Source: Tetmemena sp. SeJ-2015 (lineage: Eukaryota; Ciliophora; Spirotrichea; Sporadotrichida; Oxytrichidae). Taken from it: a stretch of 64,000 nucleotides of DNA. The position numbers and the translations under genes were made by a program. Shown here in pieces: positions 47,629-57,225 of the stretch. The DNA is taken from the NCBI GenBank assembly GCA_027382625.1, contig JAJKFJ010020648.1, positions 1 to 64,000 of the forward strand, in the 5' to 3' direction. The notes under the pieces are model-generated. The model made no database searches and was not told where the DNA came from. It saw only the letters and a program-made list of their open reading frames with translations. The first letter of the stretch is position 1; every line of letters begins with the position of its first letter.

Positions 47629-50180
47629 ATGGAAAGGGAAAATTTCAAACGAAAAAATCAATTCTTAATCGCTACAAAACAAAAAAGGAAATCAATAAAA
47701 AAGTAACAAAAATTTAATTAACCCTATCTTAGATAAATTTAAAAAAGCAAGATACAGGGGATTTTTAAAGTAGTTGTACAGTATTTAATTATATTTGAAC
47801 TTCCTTGAGAAGCAAATTGAGAAAACACAAAAGGTTAATCAAGATGTGAATGTGATGAGCGAGGCAGTCAACGATATTGGTGCCAGGGTTGATCTTCTCG
47901 AGCTTGGAAATAAAATTCATCATTCAATTTTTACTTGTCAATATTTTAATTGTAGCTTGGATAGCAAGACTTGATTAAAAAGTTTCGTATTTTGGAGTCG
48001 ATTTTGATGGGAAACAGTGATGATTAAATGGCTCACAAGAGAATACTTGACTAAGTTTACTTGAAAATGCAGGAACTTGAATCTAAAGTGACAACAGGAG
48101 GCACACTCCCTACGAATTAGTCTCACAGTCATTTGCCAAATTTTAATCAGAACAAGTCACACAGTTTTATGAACACTTAGGAAGATTTGGTTTCTCGAAA
48201 TTTCAATTAACCAGAGCTTTTGTAATAATTTAATGGTGTAGTTTATTCATTCTTCATTAACTGAGTACAAAGTTAGATCAAGGACTAGACCAAATGGAAA
48301 GAAGGCTTAATGAAATTCTTACTAAGGATCTCGACTCCTACTTAAAACAAAGGGAGTTTGCTTTCGAAAGCAAAATATTTGGAGTGCTCGATAGTCAGGC
48401 AAAAGACATTGCCCTAGATTTCACAAATCTAGATCAGAGAGTAAATGAAATGCAAGAGTTGCTTGCTAATATTCCTGCTACGAGAAATGCACTCTAAACA
48501 TCAGTAACTAAGAATAACTTAAGTAGCTTGAGTGAAAACAAAGATCCAAATAGCGCTTTCCTTAAGTCAACTACTAACTTATAAAAATGTGAATATTAAA
48601 TTTTAATCTGCTTAATTTAACTTAGAGAAGGCTTTGATAGAACTCAAGAGAGAAATGATTGAAAAACCTGACCTCAAGGATATAGAGTAATTCAAAAGAA
48701 AGGTAATCCATGATTTAAAAGAACTTGACAAAAAATTTAAAGACCTAGGGAAGCCATAGATCACTTTTGAAAAAGGATCTCAAGGCTCTAGAAAATAGAA
48801 TAACTATGAAACTGTCTCGCGCAATCCAAAGAATTGGGGATATCATGAATTACTTGTAACTTTTTAATTGAAAAAGTAAGACAGAAAATTAAGAGGTATG
48901 ATTGAGACTAGCGAGTCTAGATTAGTTAAGTAGCAGTAGCACATATCTAGAGCATACTCTCACTCACCTATATCTCATCAAAGCAGCAGAAATAACTAGA
49001 GAGTGATGAAGTCAAACCAATCTGTCAATATGTCTAACAACTCTATTATGCGTAGTCTCTCTCCAATCAAATAAGAAGATTCTAAATTAGAAAGATCAAA
49101 CTTACTAAATCAAGCTAATAAGAACAGCACTTAAAAGCGTATTCCATCTCAAGTCAGCAATAACTCAGTTGGCAAAAGTGCATATGCCTCCCACTTTAGT
49201 TCTACAGCTTAGAACTAGCCAAAAAATACAAGCCAGTAAAACCAGTAGGACTACCAGTCTATTCAGACTAATGAGTCTGCATTTAGAAAATACTCTCAGA
49301 AGTTTAAGAATGAGGCTGCATTATAAAGCTCCCAGAAGAAATACATTCGCTCTGGAATTAAAAGAGACAGCCAAGAAAGCTTGTCTAGTCTCTCCCCTCA
49401 TAATTCTAAATCTAATAGAGGAAAAAGTGGAAACAGCTTTAAGAGGAAAACATCATAAGAGATGTAGTAGAATCAAAATGCAGTTTCATCCACTCAGAGA
49501 AATTTAGCTTTCACCAATTTAACTTAGAATACATCTACTGGAGCACTTAACATTGAAAATCTCACAGGGAAATCAGTTCAAAGTCATATTTCGTCATAAC
49601 AACAAGTAAATAAGGATAAATCACAGCCGTTGAGAAGAAGAGATGAATAGTCAATGAGTAATTAGAGAAGTTAAAGTGCAAAGAGCAGAGGAGGTATAGA
49701 TATAAGACCTGTAAATTAGAAAGCCATTAGGCCCTCTCATATAAAAAGATAATCAGATGCTCAAGGTAGATCTTAGAAGATACAAGGTTAGAAAAATGGT
49801 TCTAAGCCTATGAATGATTTTGATACTGTAAGTTTTGATTTGATAACTTAATTTAGCCCAACTTTGATTTGAATGGAGTTTCTCCTTAAACTTTCAGAGA
49901 AGGCGAAGAATCAGTAGGTATGATGACTTATGATTAGAACAGAGCAAACCTAAAGGAGCTTTCCTAAATATCAAACGCAAACTTGGTGACAAACGATTCG
50001 AGGCTTGGAGCAAGCGGACTTATGAATAGCTCAGCCTATGGAGGAAATCCTGCTCATGCTGCAGGATTGACAACTTCTCTGGACAAAAGCATGCAACTTA
50101 AGAATGCTTAGCAAAGAATGGCTAGACTAGACAAGATGTATGAAGAGCTCTCTCAATTGGAACAGCTCACTAAATCTTGA
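47629..50180 (+). CDS. Coiled-coil and Ser/Asn/Gln-rich protein (gene D)
   Basis: A probable start is ATG 47629. After a small unresolved insert near 47800 the frame reads NFLEKQIEKTQKVNQDVNVM, then (IES at 47901 removed) DLLELGQQDLIKKFRILESI and further heptad-like coiled coil to about 48870 (RAIQRIGDIMNYL). A long disordered Ser/Asn/Gln-rich region follows (about 48900-49830), and a C-terminal coiled coil NAQQRMARLDKMYEELSQLE ends at TGA 50178-50180. Three pointer-flanked IESs were resolved; breaks near 48240 and 48760 were not. Probably a cytoskeletal or basal-body type protein; function unknown. Confidence 0.75.
47901..47953 (+). other. IES, 53 bp, pointer AGCTTGGA
   Basis: AGCTTGGA at 47901-47908 and 47954-47961. 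Removal joins CTCGAGCTTGGA to TAGCAAGACTTG and gives LLELGQQDLIKKFRI in frame. Confidence 0.9.
48575..48617 (+). other. IES, 43 bp, pointer TAACTTA
   Basis: TAACTTA at 48575-48581 and 48618-48624. Removal gives ACT AAC TTA GAG AAG GCT, peptide TTNLEKALIELKREM. Confidence 0.9.
49834..49862 (+). other. IES, 29 bp, pointer TTTGATTTGA
   Basis: A 10 bp pointer at 49834-49843 and 49863-49872. Removal gives FDTVSFDLNGVSPQTFREGE; unexcised, the frame ends at TGA 49870-49872. Confidence 0.9.
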
Positions 50181-50263
50181 TTAGTATTTTGATAAATTTT
50201 CTATTTCACAATTTAAGTGTTATAGAATCTTTATTAATCATTGTTTGTAATTTGAATTTAAAA

Positions 50264-53200
50264 ATGAACTACTAGCAATAATTCATAGATCATTCAAAGA
50301 TGATGGGACCATAGAAATACTCCAATCAAAACTTAGAGGCTTAGTTGATTCACGGATACGATTAATACGATTCCTCTAGCAAAGATGATTACGCTCAATA
50401 GTTTTAGAGCCAAAACAATATAGGAAATAAGTACAGCTAATAAATTCCTTCAAACATCCCTCCCAGGATGAATTTAATTATATCGTATTTCGTATTTTCA
50501 ATCAGAACATGCAGTTGAATGGATCATCACAAAAAAGAGGCAGGTAGTCCTCATAATCCCAAAGAAGAGACTCAGTTGTAAGCAGCAACAAATAAAATCT
50601 AGGATCGAACTCCTCTTTACAAAGACTAGATAGCAAATAAAACTTGTAAAAAGATGCAAACTTCTTGAAATTCAAACAAAAGATAGAACAGCAAAGATCC
50701 ATGTTTGAGTCGAAGTAAAAATCATCATAGTAAGGAGTAAATAGCATGAAGTCTTAAACTTGTTCTTAAAACTTGGAATTTAATTCAGTTCATAATAGCT
50801 CTGTATAACAAGCCTATACTCAAAACTAGAACTAATCTCTATAGAGTTTGGAATAAAATAGCATTGATAGTTCTTAAGCCTAACAAAACTACTATTAAAG
50901 TAACTTTGTAAGAGAATCAAATACGTTAATGAGTAATTTTAAGCAGCAAGAGGCAAGCCTGTCTCAAATAAAAGAGCAGCCTAGTTAAAATTACTATACA
51001 ACTTTAAGTTAAACAAGAGATAACAGCATCGATAAAAATATACAAAATAACTCTAACTCATCATTCAATTCTACCATCAATTTAAACATGAAAATATTTA
51101 ACGCTAACAATAATATTGTCTGGGATTTAATTTACTTTACTCTACTTAAATTGAAAAATCTATTCCAACTTATTTTTTATTTAATTTGTATTTAAGCATT
51201 ATTTTTGGGATTAAGCAAAGGATTTAAATAATTTGCACATTTATTTAATTAGAAAAATAATTTAAAGCAAAGCAACTTAATTTTTTTTAATTCATTGCCA
51301 TCATTTTTAGCATTAAAATTTGATTTTTGTAATAACCACATGACTTAGAGATTGGGAGTTCGACCAGTGAGTGGAGGTTATTCGTAAATGGCGTAATTCA
51401 AGGCACTTTAGATGAAAGCAGGCAACAGCAATAATAACTTTGTTACAAATTAGCCTGCTACCCCAGCATCTATCTTGACACCTCACACCTAGAGAAATAT
51501 GAGTTCTATGAAACCCCCTTTAGAGAGTGCTTCCTCCAAATTCATTATAAAGCCTCTGTAACCGCAAACCAACCTGCAGCAGACTTAGTAAATGAAAGTT
51601 GCTTAGCCCAATAGTACTTCTTAAATGTTTACTAAAAATTACTTCTCACAAAGATCCAACTCAGCCTCTTAAGCTTAGAGAGTAATCGCAAAGCAGCCAG
51701 AAAAACTAGACAGAAATACTTCGCTCAAGAAACTTAGTAAGTGTGAGGGCAGTAATACCAAAATTAACCTCTCAGGAACTTTTAATTTCTCTAGCTCCAA
51801 GGATGAAGCACTCTCAAGAAATAGAGAAGTTACTCAGTAGGCTAGAACAAAAGACCATAATCTGCCAAATAACAGATGAATAACAGCCGCAATAATTCAA
51901 TGATTAATTTAAGTAACCTCAAGATATAATAGACTCCAAAAAATGCAACTCCATTAACATAGAACACCACCCAAGCAGCTCCATCATCAGCACTTAAGAG
52001 CATCTCAAATATAAACAGAAGTTAAGTTTAAATAAAAATAGATTCAGCATCATTCAGCAAGACAAATCTTTCTCGAGAGTCATCAACTTAAAGGATTAAC
52101 TAAAATTAGCCCATTAAAAAACTCAAGATTATAAAGATTAAACAAGCAAGTGGAAAAGAGAATAACTCAGCTTTAGCAAATTAAGCGATTTCAAATTAAC
52201 CTAAGAGCTCTAGTTTTGTCAAGATTTTAAAACCAAGTTAGATCACAAGAAATACAGCTTCTACATTCAGAGAAAACTCAACTTCAAATATAATTACCTG
52301 CTCAAATACTCTTAATAGCAGCATAGATCAAAACAATTCAAAATCTAATGATCACAATATTCTCCTTAAATAGAAATTGAATGAATTTTACAAAGAGAAA
52401 TAGTTTAAATAGCAAACTATCAATTCTAAAGTTGCCGTGAAGTAGGGAAATGAGATTGAAGCCGATTACTATGCATTTCCACAATAAAAGGAGAATACTT
52501 AAACATCAGAAATAGGCCTCACAAATGAATTTGAGAGAGCTATGTAAACTACTCAAACAAATTAAAATAACTTATAACATAAAGATTCTACGAACTAAGT
52601 TATATACAACTAAAATACAGATCAAGATTAATTTTAATGCAGCGAGGTATTTTAACTTTCGACATTAAGCTCTGTATTTTAAGGCTTGCAAGATAGTGAA
52701 TCTCTTCATCGAAATCCTAATTAACCTTTAAACTTTTAACCTAACCCTCAAAGCACTGAGAGATAAAATTCATACGAGTATAGTATATAATTTATTAAAA
52801 TCTATGATTGATTATAATAATAAAGAGGGAGTTGCAACATGGTGGTAATTAAAATACCTAAATAATCTTCTGATCTTCAGTTTTTTGATAGCTTATCAAA
52901 AATTAATCTGAGTCTCTTTTTAATTATCTCCACAGCGCCTCTCAGAAGCGAGATATGATGCAGTCTCACTTCTCAATCTTGAATATCAGCTTTTACTCAA
53001 CTTTTGTCTTTTATAATTCTTTACTTCGCTCTCCCACACAAAAGTTGCATTTATATAAAAGTTCTTAGTCTTTCTTTGATGAATCTAATCGTGCAATAAT
53101 TATTTAAATTGAACACACTTTATTTACCTAGTAATTTTGCCATTTTAATATTAATTTAATTATCTTTTTTTATAAATTTGCAGCTATAATAAGACTTTAT

Positions 53201-53782
53201 TTAAAATCTGCTGAAGTTCAATGATGATATGCAAAATTTTATTCACTAGAAAGATATTCTTCAAACATAAATTGAGTAAATGAGAGTACAGCCTCCTCTA
53301 ACTTAAAATTTGGCCTATTAAAATTCGATGAACTCAATTCCGAATTATTTAATGAGTCCAGTTTAATAGAAAAGTAATGGAAGTTTGTCTTAGCAGAGAC
53401 AATCATTCCAAGTTAACTCATCTATAAATTAGCTCAGCCTTGATAAAATGTAAACTCCTTTCCATCAGGAAAAGATTTTCAAAGAGGAAATTCTTTCAAC
53501 TATACCTCCGAGTTAGAGTAACATGAAAAATTAATAACCCTTAATTATAATTAAGTATAGCCAATATTATAATATTTGGGTTACTGTAATGAGATTACTT
53601 ATTAAGATCCTATGGTTTCAGCACTTTAGTTTTAATCATATGGCTCACAGAGAACCAGTGGTATGATGAATATTGAAGATGAGGAAGATATGGAGTATAG
53701 CTCTGATGAAGGTAATTTGCTATTAGAAAGTTAAGCAAGCAGCGCCTATCGCCCAAAGCATAAAGCAAAACATGCTATGTGA
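50264..53782 (+). CDS. Large Asn/Ser/Gln-rich protein (gene E)
   Basis: Starts at ATG 50264 (MNYQQQFIDHSKMMGPQKYS), 83 bp after gene D. Removing IESs at 50469, 51086, 51868 and 52786 gives one continuous reading of over 1,000 codons of low-complexity, disordered sequence. A last break near 53560 (AATATT at 53562 and 53570) would need an 8 bp excision or an unresolved IES. The last part is acidic (MMNIEDEEDMEYSSDEGNLL) with end TGA 53780-53782. No domain recognised. It converges on the minus-strand gene at 53859. Such proteins are often scaffolds or basal-body components, but nothing here proves that. Confidence 0.75.
50469..50515 (+). other. IES, 47 bp, pointer TGAAT
   Basis: TGAAT at 50469-50473 and 50516-50520. 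Removal gives CCC AGG ATG AAT GGA TCA, peptide IPPRMNGSSQKRG; unexcised, TGA stops the frame. Confidence 0.85.
51086..51337 (+). other. IES, 252 bp, pointer ACATGA, in frame
   Basis: ACATGA at 51086-51091 and 51338-51343. Length is a multiple of three and the insert contains no TGA in this frame, so both retained and excised forms are open. Excision joins TINLNM to TQRLGVRPVSGGYSQ. The insert is A/T-rich (poly-T, KNLFQLIFYL-type hydrophobic translation), unlike the surrounding Asn/Ser-rich coding, which supports its being an IES. Confidence 0.75.
51868..51878 (+). other. Candidate 11 bp IES or tandem duplication, AATAACAG
   Basis: AATAACAG occurs at 51868-51875 and 51879-51886 separated only by ATG. 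As read, the frame hits TGA at 51876; removing 11 bp gives NLPNNSRNNSMINLSN and the following frame stays open to 52786. Either an extremely short IES or an assembly or replication slippage. Confidence 0.6.
52786..53184 (+). other. IES, 399 bp, pointer TATAAT, filled by repeat R1
   Basis: TATAAT at 52786-52791 and 53185-53190. Removal gives GAG TAT AGT ATA TAA TAA GAC TTT, peptide YEYSIQQDFIQNLLKFN, in frame across the junction. Almost the whole insert is R1 copy 3, showing that this repeat is removed as an IES. Confidence 0.85.
52790..53150 (-). repeat. Interspersed repeat R1, copy 3
   Basis: Reverse-complement copy: CTCCCACACAAAAGTTGCAT, AAAAGTTCTTAG, TTAAATTGAACACACTTTAT and GAGGGAGTTGCAACATGG match the blocks of copies 1, 2 and 4. 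It occupies the 399 bp IES of gene E. Confidence 0.8.
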
Positions 53783-53858
53783 GTTTATGACTATTTATAT
53801 ATTAGGCTTAAAATGCTGATTTCTTAAGAATAATTATTGATACAAAACTTAACTATAT

Positions 53859-54643
53859 TCACTTCCCTATTACAGTTGGGACTAACTCAGGGCCACTTGG
53901 TCTAAGTGTATCGTTATCTCCATCTTCATTTTTCTTTGTCTTGCCCTGTATCCTATTTTCTATCTCTTCAATTAACTCATCCTCTTTCTGAAAGAGTTCA
54001 TTTTTGTAATCTAGTAATTGCTTTTGCAGTGCTCTTCTTTTCTCTCTCCTAATACGTTTCTCTCTTTCAATTCTCCTGGTCCTTTTCCTTTGTCTCTCTG
54101 CCTCACGCTTGAGTAAGTACTTGTAAGATTTCCCCATATAGAGCAAAGCAAAGCCTCTAATGATAATCATGGACACACTCACAACTATCAGAAATGCGTA
54201 GTAGATGTACACGTTAATGCATAACTAGTTTGAGGGAGCCTCTTCTCCAATCTTTGTGTAGTAATTATATACTACTTAAAATAGTAATTCCAAATGTTTT
54301 GACAGTCATTTATCACAGCTTGAAATCGATTGCTGGTCATCCACAGGTTAAAAAGTATGAAGAGTTGTGCTATTAGATTGAAGATTATTGAGTTTCTGAA
54401 ATACAATTTTCGTGGCGATATGTGGATGTACATATGCCCTATGATGCAAACTATTGCTTAGGAGGTGAATAAACCGCACAGCAAAGTCTAGTTTGTTCTT
54501 GAAGGCACTGTATTGAAGAATACTATAGATGCTATCTCAACTAGCATTTCATAAGTGTTGAAAATTCTAGATTTATTCAAAATAGCAGCAAGTTTAGAGG
54601 ACTTAGTGAAAAGTCTCTTCACAATAGAGATACAGTTTCCCAT
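53859..54643 (-). CDS. Membrane protein with N-myristoylation motif (gene F)
   Basis: Starts MGNCIS at ATG 54641-54643, a typical N-myristoylation plus palmitoylation motif. Two hydrophobic stretches follow (TLLCGLFTSQAIVCIIGHMY, and IIFNLIAQLFILFNLWM). After a 23 bp IES is excised, a third, INVYIYYAFLIVVSVSMIII, is followed by a highly basic coiled coil (KREAERQRKRTRRIEREKRI) and a C-terminal acidic tail ending VPTVIGK and TGA 53859-53861. Length after excision is 253 residues. Function unknown; topology suggests a membrane-anchored protein with a cytosolic charged helix. Confidence 0.8.
54259..54281 (-). other. IES, 23 bp, pointer TAGTAATT
   Basis: TAGTAATT on the plus strand at 54259-54266 and 54282-54289. 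Removal joins the minus-strand frames to give NIWNYYTKIGEEAPSNQ. Confidence 0.9.
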
Positions 54644-54725
54644 TTCATATTATTTCTAGTTTATTTGATTTCATAACTTTTAATGCAAATTAATGAATGA
54701 TAGAATTAAGATAATGATTAAATGT

Positions 54726-56282
54726 TCAATGAATGTGATCAACGCTGTTTACCAAGATGTGACTATTCTTTCTTGTTTTAATTCTCTTGGTTATTTTATG
54801 AAGTTGCCTATTGTGTTATCCTTAGTCCATTCTGTACTGCTTATTCTTCACATAGAGGCTATCACAAACTTTAATGGTCTCCTCTAGCTCTCTATGTTAA
54901 ATCTCGGCTCGATCTTAAAGAGAAAGTCTTTACCCGATCATTCTACTAGCTCTTATTCCTAAGGAAATCGACTATTTATGAAATTAAATTTCTTGCTACG
55001 ATTATTCAAATTTATCAGGACTATTTTTTATATCTCGGCTATTTCTCAAGAATTAAATGCTCTTTGTTGGGTGATGATTAATTTTTTCTATACTATGACT
55101 TTATCTTAGAATAGTTTTTAAATCCTTGTTTGAAAGTTGATCTTCTTTATGCTTGTGCTATCTTTTCTTGGCATTAGAAGGAGTTGAGAAAAATTCAGAG
55201 TGCTGTGTAGACTCAAGTTGATCTTATTACAAGAATTCCTAGCCCAAAGGGTTATGAACTTCGTTGTAATGGTCAGTTGTGGAATAGATAATATTTGCCA
55301 CAAGTTTGTTAATCTAAGGTTGCTTTGAATTTAGTTTGAGTTCGGGCAGCAATGGCAGAATTAATTTACAACCACTACTCGTGCTCTCGTTTAAAAGCCT
55401 TGGGCTTATACTCTAGTAATTCAATAGTCCCTTTTTCCTTTATCTAAGATTTATACTACTATTCCGAGGACTAGAGGCTTAAGTTGTAGGTTCTTTTATT
55501 TTAATTTAGGCAAATGACTCTTCAAAATAGCGAGAAGAGTTAGTGGAAGATAAAAATGTTTAGTCCACAAAGTTCTCTAAGCTTTAAGAATTCTGAAATA
55601 GCCATTCAGAACTGTTATTGCCTTAAGGCAAATTAAATTTGGGATATACAGGAATCTCCTCCTCTTTTTAATAGGAGTTTGGTTCCCTAGCAGATATCTA
55701 AATTTTAAAATTAGAGTTGGTCATTGGAAGTTTGTTTTCGCCCTTTTTCTATTTAGTGAGACCAATATTTGAGTTGATGAATCTCTATGGACTCACTTAC
55801 TATGAGTAAGGAGGCCCAACCTTTAATTTCATTTGTGGGTTCATAGGGAGTAGTTTGAGTTTAAATACGTCACACAATTACTTCTCACTCTCTTCTTTCC
55901 CTCTCTCTACCTGCTACGTGAATTCCCTATTTTCAAAGGGGCCTCTTCTCTTTTCCAAAAACTTGAGCATAATCCTCCCCCTTTCCAAATCACTTATGAA
56001 TTTGCTTTCTCCTTCTTGATTCATCTTGTCAATAGCGTAATTGATCATAGTTGGTGCTTGCTTAACCCGGATAGTGAATCTATCCTTAGTTAGTCTTGCC
56101 TGCTTGGGATTAGCTTTGTCAATCTCACATTATTCTAGCAGTTCCTTAAAACTTATCTTAGCAGCCTCTTAATTGAAGAAACTCTTAAGTCTCGTCTAAA
56201 CTGGCAAAAATAAGCTATCATTCTTCTCATTTGAGGGTGATTTACGATGCAAAAGCAACCTATTAGACTGGGGATAATCCAT
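54726..56282 (-). CDS. Unidentified 518-residue protein (gene H)
   Basis: From ATG 56280-56282 (MDYPQSNRLLLHRKSPSNEK) the minus frame is open for 518 codons to TGA 54726-54728 with dozens of TAA/TAG Gln codons and no IES or intron. The N-terminal half is helical and charged (RFTIRVKQAPTMINYAIDKM). The rest is low-complexity, rich in Gln, Ser, Asn and Lys, with a coiled coil near the end (REIQHRELEETIKV-like). No family recognised. A 205-codon open frame on the plus strand at 54729-55353 is a shadow of it. Confidence 0.8.
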
Positions 56283-56488
56283 TTTATAAATTTATGCTAC
56301 TACTTTTTTAAATTACTTATTTAGTTATATATAATAAAAAGAAGGAGAAGCAAACTTAATCAAGGCAACTTGCTCTTTAAGAAAGAAGATTGAAAGAAAT
56401 TTTAAGAATAACTTATTAGAATACTCAATTAATCAGCCCGCTTTTGCAGAAATAAATTTTCGACGCATTACTTTCCCATGTCTGTCGC
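56283..56488. other. Intergenic spacer
   Basis: A/T-rich spacer between two minus-strand genes. No telomeric or known boundary motif seen. Confidence 0.4.
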
Positions 56489-57162
56489 TCACTTATTTTG
56501 AGGTTGCCCGTACTTTTTCAAAAGCATGTTGTAAAACATATCTACAAACTTATCACCCGAAACCACGCTGACTAGAGTCTCTCTCACTTGCTCTTTAGTG
56601 AAGAAATTTTCCTATTGCTCCTACTCTTTCAGCTGTTCTTATTGTCTTTTCTCACTCTCCTCAGTATCTCTTCTGGCCTTGAGTTTAGGTTAAATAGTCT
56701 CAGTTATCATCTTATATAATTGCTCCTTCTCCTCCATAATAGAAAAGTAAATCACTCGCAATGACTAAGGCATCAAAGACGAGTTTGAATTTTCAGGAGA
56801 TTCAATATCCGAATCCAAGGGCTAATTATTCTTGTAGAAAATATACTACTAATTATGCTTGAATTCAGTTTTATCATCGAAGCCTTCCACAAAGTCCTTC
56901 TTCTGTTTCCTATTCATAAATATAAACTGTAAGTTTAATTCAGGAGGATCAATTTGTATCTTGTCTAAGGATTAATCGATGCTGGATTTAAACACTCAAC
57001 AAGTAAAGACTTCCCTCATAATCCATCGGCATCCACTAGGAGGTGCTTCATCATTCTCAAAGATTGAGCTAAAGGTTGAGCAAAGAGGAATTTAGTGACT
57101 GTTGGATCTACTTTACGAAGCACACTAAGTTGCATCTCGGTGGTGGGGTTATTTACTTCCAT
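56489..57162 (-). CDS. Unidentified protein (gene G)
   Basis: Starts MEVNNPTTEMQLSVLRKVDP at 57162. After a 41 bp IES it continues KSSIDQSLDKIQIDPPELNL, a motif QFIFMNRKQKKDFVEGFDD, an acidic/Ser region and a charged coiled coil (KARRDTEESEKRQQEQ) with end NMLLKKYGQPQNK, TGA 56489-56491. About 210 residues. No family recognised. Confidence 0.75.
56993..57033 (-). other. IES, 41 bp, pointer CACT (AGTG in the gene)
   Basis: CACT at 56993-56996 and 57034-57037 on the plus strand. Removal gives MMKHLLVFKSSIDQSLDK; unexcised, the frame ends at a TGA seven codons on. Confidence 0.75.
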
Positions 57163-57225
57163 TTAAATTCAAATTACTACTTATATTATAAATTAATTTA
57201 GTAATTTAAGCTAATAAACATATCA

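Noticed and set aside
49169..49507. 112-codon plus frame
   Set aside because: Out of frame with gene D, whose Ser/Asn/Gln-rich reading continues without TGA through this region.
51331..51386. tRNA-like stem AATAACC...GGTTATT with TTCGA
   Set aside because: It lies across an IES junction and within the coding frame of gene E, and is too short for a tRNA.
54729..55353. A 205-codon plus-strand open frame
   Set aside because: It lies antisense to gene H, which has a better start, stop, length and coding style; with only TGA as stop, long chance frames are common.
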